A DNA stretch of 22,659 bases. It comes from Anammoximicrobium sp032229885. Its GTDB lineage: Bacteria > Planctomycetota > Planctomycetia > Pirellulales > Pirellulaceae. Shown in pieces: positions 15,258 through 22,659 of this stretch. A program made the position numbers and the translations under genes. Every line of letters starts with the position of its first letter. Positions within the stretch are counted from its first letter, which is position 1. The notes below the pieces were generated by a model. The model was given only the letters and a program-made list of their open reading frames with translations. It ran no database searches and was not told where the DNA came from. The DNA lies in contig JAVYAJ010000255.1 of the NCBI GenBank assembly GCA_032229885.1, positions 1 to 22,659 on the forward strand, written 5' to 3'.

Positions 15258-18200
15258 ATGACCGATTTCCCTCGACTTATCGAACATGCCTTCCCGCTCA
15301 AGCAGGCGTCGTTGGATTCCGTGCACGAGAAGAACGTCCGCCACGGGCATATTTCCACGCTGCACATCTGGCCGGCGCGGCGGCCGCTGGCGGCGTGTCG
15401 GGCGGCGCTGATCGCCACGCTGCTGCCCGATCCCGGCACGGCCGACGGGCGGAGGGAATTGTGCGAGAAGATCGCGGGCAAGGTCGTCAAGAATATCGAA
15501 CGCAAGAAAATGCCGGATGGGCAGAGTGTCGTGCGGATGAAGGAGGAGACCGAAGGCGGCATCCTGCACTGGGGCCGCGAGACGGAAAACGCCGAGACGC
15601 TCGAATGGTTCCGCCGGGAAATCCGCAAGGCCTACGGCGGGCGAGCGCCCAAGGTGCTCGACCCGTTCGCCGGCGGCGGGGCCATTCCGCTCGAGGCGAT
15701 GCGACTGGGCTGCGAGGCCACCGCCGTGGATATCAACCCCGTCGCCTGGTTCATCCTCAAATGCACGCTCGAGTATCCCCAGAAGCTGGCCGGGCAGACG
15801 CGTCCGCTGCCCGAGTTCATCCTACACAACGACGCCTTTATGGCCGAGTTCTTCAAGAAGGCCAAGGGATACCCTGCTGCGCAGGTCAAGGCGTCGTTGA
15901 AGCGGCTGCGCAAACGGCTCCAGATCGAGCGAATCGCCACCGCGGGCGAGCAGGGAGTGTTTGGGTTCGCGGGTGAGGAGGACGAATTAGACGCCGATCT
16001 GGCCTGGCATGTTCGCGCCTGGGGACAATGGGTGCTGGATCGGGCTCGGCGCGAACTGGCGCAATACTATCCCACTTATGCCGACTTCGAGCCGATCACG
16101 AAAGACCAGATCGCCTACGAACACCAGCCGATGCGCCTCGTACCGCTCAAGGACGATGGCACGCCGGACATCGACTCGCTGAACGCCGAGTTTACCGAGC
16201 GTTATTTGGCCGACAAACGCAACCCGCGCTGGGTCGCCAAGCCGACCGTCGCCTATCTCTGGGCGCGGACCGTGACCTGTAAAAACTGCCGCGCCATCAT
16301 TCCGCTTCTGAGAACTCTTTGGCTGTCCAAAAAGGATCGCAACCGAGTCTTGCTCACTTTAGAGCCACGCGACGATCGGACTGGGGTTCAGTTTGGAGTT
16401 CAGAGAAACGTGCCTAGCCAAGGTGGCAATACTGCGCAGAAACGCGAACATGACAAGCGAATTGGTGCCGGAACCACCACGCGCAGTGGATGTTGGTGCC
16501 CGTGTTGTGGAAAGGCAAGCACAACGGCAATGACAAAGGAGGATATCCAACTTGAAGGCAAGGCGGGTAGACTATCGGAGCAAATGTTCGCTGCGGTGTA
16601 CGAAGAACCTATCGGCAAGGGGTATCGACCGATAACTGCTGACGATTTGAACGCAGCCGCCAGCGCGAGTAATCGACTTCGCGAAGTTTTTGAAGAAGAG
16701 AAGCTGGGGGCTTTACTTGAGCCAATTGACTCGCGCCGCCCCTCTCCGAACTCGCGCGGATTGGCTGGGTTGACCAAGTATGGAATTTCTACGTTTTCGG
16801 GAGTATTCAACGATCGCCAACAGCTTGCCATCATGACCTTTATTCGGACAATCAGGACGTTGCCTGCGAATGGTAACTCGGGCAACGACATGTGGCACGA
16901 TGCAATTGGTGACTTCTTGGCCTTGCTAACTAGCAAACTTACAGACTACACAAGTCGAGCATGTTCATGGAACCTCACAACTCAAAGCATCGGACATACA
17001 TTCACTCGATATGCCATCCCAATGAACTCAGACTACGCAGAAAGCAACGTAGTTGGAGATAATTCCGGAGGGTTCTCGGGCACACTTGATTGGATGTGCA
17101 TCGCAATTCAGGCGATCTCATTCACAGGTGGTGGAGCAACAAGACTGACGCTAGGGTCCGCTACCGACTCGGAGTTGGGAAAGTTTGACGTCGTTCTGAC
17201 GGACCCTCCCTATTACGATTCAATTCCATACTCAGACGTAACCGATTACTTCTATATCTGGCTGAGGCGTCTCCTTGGAGAACGATACCCTGAACCTTTC
17301 TGTCAGCCACTCGTCAAGCGAGAACAAGAGATTATTCAACACGCCGGCAGACTCGATGGCGACAACGCACGTGCGAAAGCGATCTACGAGGAAGGCATGC
17401 GACAGGCGTTTGTGGCCGCTCATGCCATGCTTACGGATACCGGTCGGTTCGTGATTGTGTTTGCCCACAAAGACCCGGACGCATGGGAGACGCTGTCTGG
17501 AGCGCTTATCCAATCGGGATTCATTGTTGATGGAAGTTGGCCAATCCAGACCGAAAGGCCGGCGCGCACAATTGCTCTTTCAAACGCGGCACTCGCCTCT
17601 TCCGTCTGGCTTGTCTGCAAGAAGCGCCCGGCGACGGCCCGCCCCGGTTGGGACAACAACGTCCTGAAAGAGATGCGGACGAACATCACGGAAAAGCTAC
17701 GGGCGTTCTGGGACGCCGGCATTCGTGGCCCGGACTTCGTCTGGGCGGCGACCGGGCCGGCGCTCGAGGCGTACAGCAAACATCCGGTGGTGCGCAAGGC
17801 CAACGAGCCCAACGCCACGATGGCCGTGGGCGAGTTCCTCAACCACGTCCGCCGGATGGTCGTGGACTTTGTCGTCGGGCGGGTGTTGACCGGCGAGCAG
17901 GGATCGGACTCGGCGGCCGCCGATCGGCTGGACGAGGTGACGGCCTATTACCTGCTGCACCGCCACGATTTTGGCCTGAACGACGCGCCAGTTGGCGCCT
18001 GCATCCTCTATGCCACCGCCTGCGGGTTGTCGGACGGCGAGCTGGACAAGACCTGGGGCATCTTGAGCCGCACCAGCGGCGACTCGACGCTCGCGGATGA
18101 CGACGACAGCGCGGACGATTCGGATGACGCCGACAGCGAGCTGCCCGACGATGCGGGTAGTGGCGGCAGCAACGTGAAGCTCAAGGCGTGGAACCAGCGC

Positions 18201-18509
18201 AAGGGCAAGAGCATGGGCTACGAAGCCCCCTCAGGCAAGCCCGTGCCGCTGATCGACCGCGTGCATCGGCTGATGCACCTGTGGAAGGCGGGCGATGTGC
18301 AGAAGGTGGATGAATATCTCGACCAGCACGCCTTGCGGCGCAGCGAACTGTTCAAACGCGTGGTGCAATCGCTCATCGAGCTGTCCCCGAGATCGGGAGG
18401 GGGCAGCGAGCGGTCGTTGCTGGAGAGCATCAGCAACCACATCGGCGCCAAGGGCGCGGTGCGCGACCGGGGACCGATGCTGTTCGAGGCCCCGTCGGAG
18501 GACGCATGA
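15258..18509 (+). CDS. DUF1156 DNA methyltransferase of a helicase-methylase-ATPase system
   Basis: The 1083-residue protein is a large DNA amino-methyltransferase (adenine or N4-cytosine type) with an N-terminal DUF1156 domain (IEHAFPLKQAS, HISTLHIWPARRPL). The SAM-binding motif is VLDPFAGGGAIPLEAM (Asp135 to Gly141), followed by AVDINPVAW. A zinc ribbon is formed by CKNC (341-344) and CWCPCC (412-417). The catalytic motif is LTDPPYYDSIPYSD (Asp649 to Tyr652). In such systems the methylase is expected to mark self DNA. ATG 15258 begins the family-like MTDFPRLIEHAF; the GTG at 15204 only adds repeat-encoded SVP. GC is about 72-75 percent at both ends but about 47-57 percent from roughly 16290 to 17620, a mosaic. 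The stop codon overlaps the next gene's start (ATGA at 18506-18509). Confidence 0.93.
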   Translation: MTDFPRLIEHAFPLKQASLDSVHEKNVRHGHISTLHIWPARRPLAACRAALIATLLPDPGTADGRRELCEKIAGKVVKNIERKKMPDGQSVVRMKEETEGGILHWGRETENAETLEWFRREIRKAYGGRAPKVLDPFAGGGAIPLEAMRLGCEATAVDINPVAWFILKCTLEYPQKLAGQTRPLPEFILHNDAFMAEFFKKAKGYPAAQVKASLKRLRKRLQIERIATAGEQGVFGFAGEEDELDADLAWHVRAWGQWVLDRARRELAQYYPTYADFEPITKDQIAYEHQPMRLVPLKDDGTPDIDSLNAEFTERYLADKRNPRWVAKPTVAYLWARTVTCKNCRAIIPLLRTLWLSKKDRNRVLLTLEPRDDRTGVQFGVQRNVPSQGGNTAQKREHDKRIGAGTTTRSGCWCPCCGKASTTAMTKEDIQLEGKAGRLSEQMFAAVYEEPIGKGYRPITADDLNAAASASNRLREVFEEEKLGALLEPIDSRRPSPNSRGLAGLTKYGISTFSGVFNDRQQLAIMTFIRTIRTLPANGNSGNDMWHDAIGDFLALLTSKLTDYTSRACSWNLTTQSIGHTFTRYAIPMNSDYAESNVVGDNSGGFSGTLDWMCIAIQAISFTGGGATRLTLGSATDSELGKFDVVLTDPPYYDSIPYSDVTDYFYIWLRRLLGERYPEPFCQPLVKREQEIIQHAGRLDGDNARAKAIYEEGMRQAFVAAHAMLTDTGRFVIVFAHKDPDAWETLSGALIQSGFIVDGSWPIQTERPARTIALSNAALASSVWLVCKKRPATARPGWDNNVLKEMRTNITEKLRAFWDAGIRGPDFVWAATGPALEAYSKHPVVRKANEPNATMAVGEFLNHVRRMVVDFVVGRVLTGEQGSDSAAADRLDEVTAYYLLHRHDFGLNDAPVGACILYATACGLSDGELDKTWGILSRTSGDSTLADDDDSADDSDDADSELPDDAGSGGSNVKLKAWNQRKGKSMGYEAPSGKPVPLIDRVHRLMHLWKAGDVQKVDEYLDQHALRRSELFKRVVQSLIELSPRSGGGSERSLLESISNHIGAKGAVRDRGPMLFEAPSEDA

Positions 18510-19064
18510 TGGCCGCACGACGCCGGAAAACGGAACTCGCGCCTCAGGCCGGTCAGTATGACGGGTTGGTCAGCGGCGTTGCCGAGCTGCTGGAACAGTC
18601 CCGCCGCACGACGGCGCGAACCGTCAACAGCATCCTCACGGCCACCTACTGGGAAATCGGTCGGCGGATTGTCGAGTTTGAGCAAGGGGGTGAGGCGCGG
18701 GCGGAGTATGGAACCGAACTACTCAAACGACTGGGAAAAGATCTGACGGCCCGGTTTGGAAGAGGATTTGGGTGGCGCAACCTGTTCAACATGCGGAACT
18801 TCCATCTTGGGTGGGAGATTTTGCAGACACCGTCTGCAATTTTCAAGGCCGACGCGATTGTCCAGACACCGTCTGGAAGATTCGAGGCCCGGGTCCGGCT
18901 GCCGGCGGGACTGTTGGAATCGATGGGGCACATGCCGGCCCAAGTCTTCGCCTCTCGTTACTTTAACCGAACTGCCCGATGCGGAGACACTGCGTCGGGA
19001 AATCTTGCAAACCAAACACGCTCTCGAAATACGAGCGGCCCAACGAGGATTAACAAATGGCTAA
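18509..19064 (+). pseudogene. Broken DUF1016 (YhcG-type) nuclease gene
   Basis: The first 100 or so residues match the DUF1016 N-terminal domain (LEQSRRTTARTVNSILT, YWEIGRRIVEFEQGG, LGKDLTARFGRGFGWRNL, FNMRNFHLGWEILQTPS). The sequence then jumps after about TPSGRFEARV straight to MPAQVFASRY, the extreme C-terminal end of the family. The PD-(D/E)xK nuclease domain, normally some 200 residues, is thus missing. At TTT 18962-18964 one extra T shifts the frame; removing it restores LTELPDAETLRREI and a stop at 19062-19064. The unshifted frame runs to 19096. The restored end overlaps the ATPase start by eight bases, which suggests the gene was once translationally coupled. GGAGGA at 18497-18502 favours the second ATG (18509) over 18506. 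Catalytic activity is not expected. Confidence 0.8.
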
Positions 19065-22000
19065 GCTCCCTTGGACCAAGTGGCACGAAGTGGTGAAGCT
19101 GCGCGACGACCTGCGTTCGGGCGATCTGCCCCTGCACATGTTCGCGGCGGATCTCTACGAGGTCATGATGCTCAGCGGCAAGCGGCCGATCTACGAGAAG
19201 CCGGAGGAATTCTTCGCGCTGACCTTCCCCACGCACAACCTGCGCAACCTGGTGCGGGACGTGGTGTTGCGCCTGGCCGGCAAGAACGACAAGGCCGTGC
19301 GGCAGCTCGAGCTGACCTACGGCGGCGGCAAGACGCACACGCTGATCACGATGCGCCACCTGGTCGACGACCCGGACAACCTGCCGGACCTACCCGCTGT
19401 GAAGGAGTTCGAGCAGACGATCGGCCAGACGCCGCCCAAGGCCCGCGTGGCCGCGTTGTGCTTCGACAAGCTGGACGTCGAGATCGGCTGCGACGTGCGG
19501 TCGCCCGATGGGCAGGTTCGTCGGCTCAAGCAGCCTTGGAGCCTGCTGGCGTATCAGATCGCCGGGGACGAGGGGTTAAGCTTGCTTCACGCCGACGGCA
19601 AGGCCGAGGAACGGACCACGCCGCCGGCGGAGAACACGCTGACGCAGTTGCTGTCGCTGCCGCTGAAGGAAGGCCTGGGGACGCTGATCCTGCTGGACGA
19701 GGTGCTGCTGTACGCCAAGGTGCGCTGCCACGGCGAGCCCGGATTTCTGGACGTGCTGATCGGGTTCTTCCAGTACCTCAGCCAAGCGGCGGCCAAGGTC
19801 GAGAAATGCTGCATCGTCGCGTCGTTGCTGTCGAGCGAGCCGAAGGACCAGGCGGACCAGTTGGGCAAGAAGATCGTGTCGGACCTGTACGACATCTTTC
19901 AGCGACAGCGCGAGGAGGCGGTACAGCCCGTGGAGAAGGACGACGTGGCCGAGGTGCTGCGGCGGCGGCTGTTCGACCCAAAGTCGGTCGAGCTGCGCGG
20001 GCAGTGGCGCCAGCACGTGATCGCGGCGCTCAAAGGCATCGCCGCTCTGGATGATCAGACAGTCAAAAGCGGCGCGGCGGTCGAGGAACGCTACTTGGAG
20101 AGCTTTCCGTTCCATCCGGAACTGACGGAGGTGTTCTACGCCAAGTGGGCTTCGGGCATCGAACGGTTCCAGAAGACCCGTGGCGTGCTGCGCACGTTCG
20201 CGCTGGCGCTGCGCGAAGCCGAAAAGTGGGATGACAGCCCGCTGGTGGGGCCAGCGGTGTTTCTCGGTGCGCCGCGCCAGGAAGGGCTCTCGGAAGCGGC
20301 CCGCGAATTGGTCGCCATCGCCGACACGATCGTAGACGACGGCCAGGTGACGCGTTGGACGGGGATTGTCGAAAGCGAGTTGCCTTGCGCGCGGCAGGTG
20401 CAAACGAGTTCCGTCGGCCTGAAGCGCCGCGAAATCGAGCAGGCGGTGATGGCGACGTTTTTGCATTCGCAGCCCAAGGGCCGCAGCGCCAAGACGCGCG
20501 ATTTGATGTTGCTCGTCGGACCGTGCCGACCCGACAAGATCGAACTGGAAAAGGGGCTCAACCGCTGGTCCGACACGAGTTCGTGGCTAGACGATGAACA
20601 CAAGCCGGAGCAGGAAAACCAGCTTCGTACTGAATGGCGGCTGGGCAACCGCCCGAACCTGACTCAAATGCACTCGGCAGCGGCGGCGCATCTTCAGGAC
20701 GACATGGTGAAGGCGCGGCTGATCGAGGAAATCGGCAAGCTCAAGACACTGACCAGCGGAGCTTCGGCGTCGGGCGTGCGCGTTCACACGCTGCCGACCA
20801 AGCCCCGGGACATCGAGGATGACGGGCTGTTCCATTATGCCGTGCTGCCGCCGAGCGCCGCTTCGGATTCGGGTAAGCCCAGCGCCGAGGCCAAGCGGTT
20901 TCTCGACGAGACGACGGGGAGCGACAAGCCTCGCGTGTTTCGCAATGCGGTGCTGCTGCTGGTCGCGTCAAGAGACGGCCTGAACGTGGCCGAAGCCCGC
21001 GTGCGTGACTACCTGGCGTGGGAACGGGTGCTCGATGATTTGACGCCCAAGAGCGAAGAGGAGCGGAAGCAGAAGGGTTCGGTGGACGTCGCGCGGCTAC
21101 AGACGCTGAAGATCAACATCGACAAGGCCCGCGCCCGCGTGCCCGAGGCGATCCGCCAGGCGTACTGCATCGTGGTGACCGTATCGGACAAGGACGAGGC
21201 GCAGGCGTTCAAGATCACCGTCAGCGATGGAGCCCACTTCGAGACGATCAAGAACGACAAGCGTTCGCGGGTACAGGACACGGCGATCACGGCCGAGGCC
21301 CTGCTGCCCGACGGACCATACAACCTGTGGAAGGGCGGCGAGACGAGCCGCCGCGTCAAGGATTTGGCGGGGGCGTTCGCCCAGTTGCCGCACTTGCCCA
21401 AGATGCTCAAGTCGCAGGCCATCGTCGAGACGCTCGTCGAAGGGTGCGCGCAGGGGACGTTCGTGCTCAAACTGCCGCGGCCCGACCGGACGTTTCGCAC
21501 CTGGTGGCGCACGCGGCCCGATGCGGTGGCGCTCGACGATCCGGCGATGGAGCTCGTGCTGCCCGAGGCGGCGGAGCTTGGCGAAATGGCCGGCGAGCTT
21601 CTCGCGCCCAAGGCACTGCCCGAATTGTGGCCGGCGGATGAAATCACGGCGCAAGACGTGATGGATTACTTCGGCGGTACAAAGGTGGTGCAAGTCGACA
21701 AGGGGGGCTTCACCGAGACCGTGACGATCCCCAAGGCGGCGGCCGCCGTCGTCGAGGCGGCGATTGGCGAAGCCGTGGCCGATGGCAAGGTCTGGCTGCT
21801 GTCGGGACCGGCAAGCCTGTTGGCCGAGCCGATCCCCGCGGGCGTGTTGACGCCGGCCGCGAAGCTGCGCGTGCCGCCAGCCATCATTTCCGCCGCCGCC
21901 ATCCTGCCGGAAACGCTGCCGGCCGCGTGGAAGGACGGCAGCACAAACGCCTTGGCCATCGCCACGGCGCTGTCGCAGCAGGCGGGGCACACGTTGCCCT

Positions 22001-22425
22001 GGAAGACGATGCGGGACGTGATTGGCGGATCGCTGCAAGCGCGTTTCATCACGGTCCAAGAAGATTCCGCGCCGTGGCCGTGCGACATGCCCGCCGCCAA
22101 CACGGTGAGACTCAGAGTGGCCAGCACCGACGTCACTGGAGGTGGCAGTGCGGCGGGTGCCGGCGAAGGCGGGTTCGCTGGAGGCGCCCACGGCGGCGCG
22201 GCGACAAAACTGCTGGTGGCCCGAGCCGAACTGGAACCCTCCGAGATTCAGGATTTGGGCGACCTCGTCCCGCAACTGCTGGAGATCAAGAACGAGGCCA
22301 ACACGTCACTGGTGTTCCGCGTTCAAATCGAGTTCGGCGACGGCGTCGAAGCGCCGAAGCCCGAACTGGCTGAAAAGATCAATGCGTTGTTGGAGGACCT
22401 AAAGGCTGGCTTCCGCCTCAGTTGA
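19057..22425 (+). CDS. DUF499 AAA-like ATPase of a helicase-methylase-ATPase system
   Basis: The 1122-residue protein is a DUF499-family P-loop ATPase. Walker A is visible in LTYGGGKTHTLITM (Gly89 to Thr93, with Lys92), and Walker B in TLILLDEVLLY (Asp214, Glu215). The N-terminal MLSGKRPIYEKPEEFFALTFPT and NLRNLVRDVVLRL segments are typical of the family. The middle is long and helical. A Gly/Ala-rich linker (about 1028-1046, GGGSAAGAGEGGFAGG) precedes the last roughly 75 residues. Such ATPases accompany DUF1156 methylases in candidate defence islands; the exact action is unknown, and ATP-driven DNA or protein remodelling is likely. ATG 19057 has a strong GAGGA site at 19045-19049, seven bases away. 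The start lies inside the end of the broken DUF1016 gene. It is the last gene of the operon. Confidence 0.92.
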   Translation: MAKLPWTKWHEVVKLRDDLRSGDLPLHMFAADLYEVMMLSGKRPIYEKPEEFFALTFPTHNLRNLVRDVVLRLAGKNDKAVRQLELTYGGGKTHTLITMRHLVDDPDNLPDLPAVKEFEQTIGQTPPKARVAALCFDKLDVEIGCDVRSPDGQVRRLKQPWSLLAYQIAGDEGLSLLHADGKAEERTTPPAENTLTQLLSLPLKEGLGTLILLDEVLLYAKVRCHGEPGFLDVLIGFFQYLSQAAAKVEKCCIVASLLSSEPKDQADQLGKKIVSDLYDIFQRQREEAVQPVEKDDVAEVLRRRLFDPKSVELRGQWRQHVIAALKGIAALDDQTVKSGAAVEERYLESFPFHPELTEVFYAKWASGIERFQKTRGVLRTFALALREAEKWDDSPLVGPAVFLGAPRQEGLSEAARELVAIADTIVDDGQVTRWTGIVESELPCARQVQTSSVGLKRREIEQAVMATFLHSQPKGRSAKTRDLMLLVGPCRPDKIELEKGLNRWSDTSSWLDDEHKPEQENQLRTEWRLGNRPNLTQMHSAAAAHLQDDMVKARLIEEIGKLKTLTSGASASGVRVHTLPTKPRDIEDDGLFHYAVLPPSAASDSGKPSAEAKRFLDETTGSDKPRVFRNAVLLLVASRDGLNVAEARVRDYLAWERVLDDLTPKSEEERKQKGSVDVARLQTLKINIDKARARVPEAIRQAYCIVVTVSDKDEAQAFKITVSDGAHFETIKNDKRSRVQDTAITAEALLPDGPYNLWKGGETSRRVKDLAGAFAQLPHLPKMLKSQAIVETLVEGCAQGTFVLKLPRPDRTFRTWWRTRPDAVALDDPAMELVLPEAAELGEMAGELLAPKALPELWPADEITAQDVMDYFGGTKVVQVDKGGFTETVTIPKAAAAVVEAAIGEAVADGKVWLLSGPASLLAEPIPAGVLTPAAKLRVPPAIISAAAILPETLPAAWKDGSTNALAIATALSQQAGHTLPWKTMRDVIGGSLQARFITVQEDSAPWPCDMPAANTVRLRVASTDVTGGGSAAGAGEGGFAGGAHGGAATKLLVARAELEPSEIQDLGDLVPQLLEIKNEANTSLVFRVQIEFGDGVEAPKPELAEKINALLEDLKAGFRLS

Positions 22426-22659
22426 CCCGCAACGACGACGCTTCACTTCGGCCAGTGCCCGCAACCAAAAGTGTAGTGTGCAGACGAGTGTACAAGATGT
22501 GCACAAGGTGCGCGTATGATACCGAGCAAGGCTCTAATGCCGACAACCTGCGTTGCGGGACAAGCGAGCCTTGGAAAACGGTCACCGAGAATTGAAGCGG
22601 AAGGGCGCAAGCCCTCCGGTTTGTCTGCTGGCGGTCGATTCAATTGGTCCGCTACGAAG
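22426..22659. other. Right-edge non-coding stretch
   Basis: No convincing gene is visible. A short plus-strand frame from about 22533 stays open to the edge, but it reads through a hairpin repeat (22598-22618) and looks like chance. No T-run terminator is evident after the ATPase. Confidence 0.5.
22598..22618. repeat. GC hairpin with GCAA tetraloop
   Basis: CGGA plus GGGC (22598-22606, with A22602 bulged) pairs with GCCC plus TCCG (22611-22618) around a GNRA-type GCAA loop. It lies 170 bases beyond the ATPase stop. It could be a dispersed repeat or part of a terminator, though no T-run follows. Confidence 0.55.

Noticed and set aside
19071..20054. 327-codon plus-strand frame within the ATPase gene
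   Set aside because: It is out of phase with the Walker A and B motifs and is Arg/Gly-rich shadow sequence.
22533..22659. Short plus-strand frame open to the right edge
   Set aside because: It reads through a hairpin repeat, has no ribosome binding site and no recognisable similarity, so it is likely chance.
1..22659. tRNA or rRNA genes
   Set aside because: I looked for T-arm-like GGTTCRA motifs and conserved rRNA blocks on both strands and saw none that could be extended to a full structure.

Overview
The window comes from a GC-rich bacterial chromosome. It is probably a member of the Planctomycetota (Pirellulales-like), but this is inferred from style and not from a marker gene. The signs are very high third-position GC, futalosine-route menaquinone synthesis (mqnE), a large secreted glycosidase-like protein, a WD40-repeat remnant, and many short GC-rich hairpin repeats between genes. 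No rRNA, tRNA or CRISPR array was found.

Layout. Positions 1-524 hold a possible C-terminal gene fragment and a long inverted repeat. Next are leuD (525-1118, minus) and leuC (1420-2838, minus), the two subunits of isopropylmalate isomerase, separated by 301 bases with an 18-bp tandem repeat. Positions 2839-3302 carry three strong hairpins. A secreted GH5-like glycosidase with an inserted carbohydrate-binding domain lies at 3303-5987 (plus). An HD-domain phosphohydrolase follows at 6155-7501 (minus). A secreted protein with a Pro/Ala/Lys-rich tail (7998-8876, plus) and mqnE (8992-10134, plus) complete the housekeeping half. Positions 10135-11082 are a gene-poor junction with the decayed end of a WD40 gene and a cluster of hairpin repeats.

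The second half (11083-22425, all plus) is a defence-type operon. Its order is an SNF2/DEAH helicase with an N-terminal XRE-type HTH and a C-terminal DUF3883 domain, a small GxxExxY (PD-(D/E)xK-like) protein, a DUF1156 DNA methyltransferase, a broken DUF1016/YhcG-type nuclease gene, and a DUF499 AAA-like ATPase. The helicase + DUF1156 methylase + DUF499 ATPase set matches the candidate antiviral type that I recall being called Hma (helicase, methylase, ATPase), which is related to DISARM. The expected logic is that the methylase marks self DNA while the helicase and ATPase act on unmarked invading DNA. This is inference from family content.

The operon shows recent remodelling. The GxxExxY gene sits in a cassette of CTCTGTG-type repeats. 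The middle 1.3 kb of the methylase has much lower GC than its two ends. The DUF1016 gene has lost its nuclease domain and also carries a one-base frameshift. A palindrome with TATATC/GATATA arms lies just upstream of the HTH-helicase and could be its operator. The last 234 bases hold no convincing gene.
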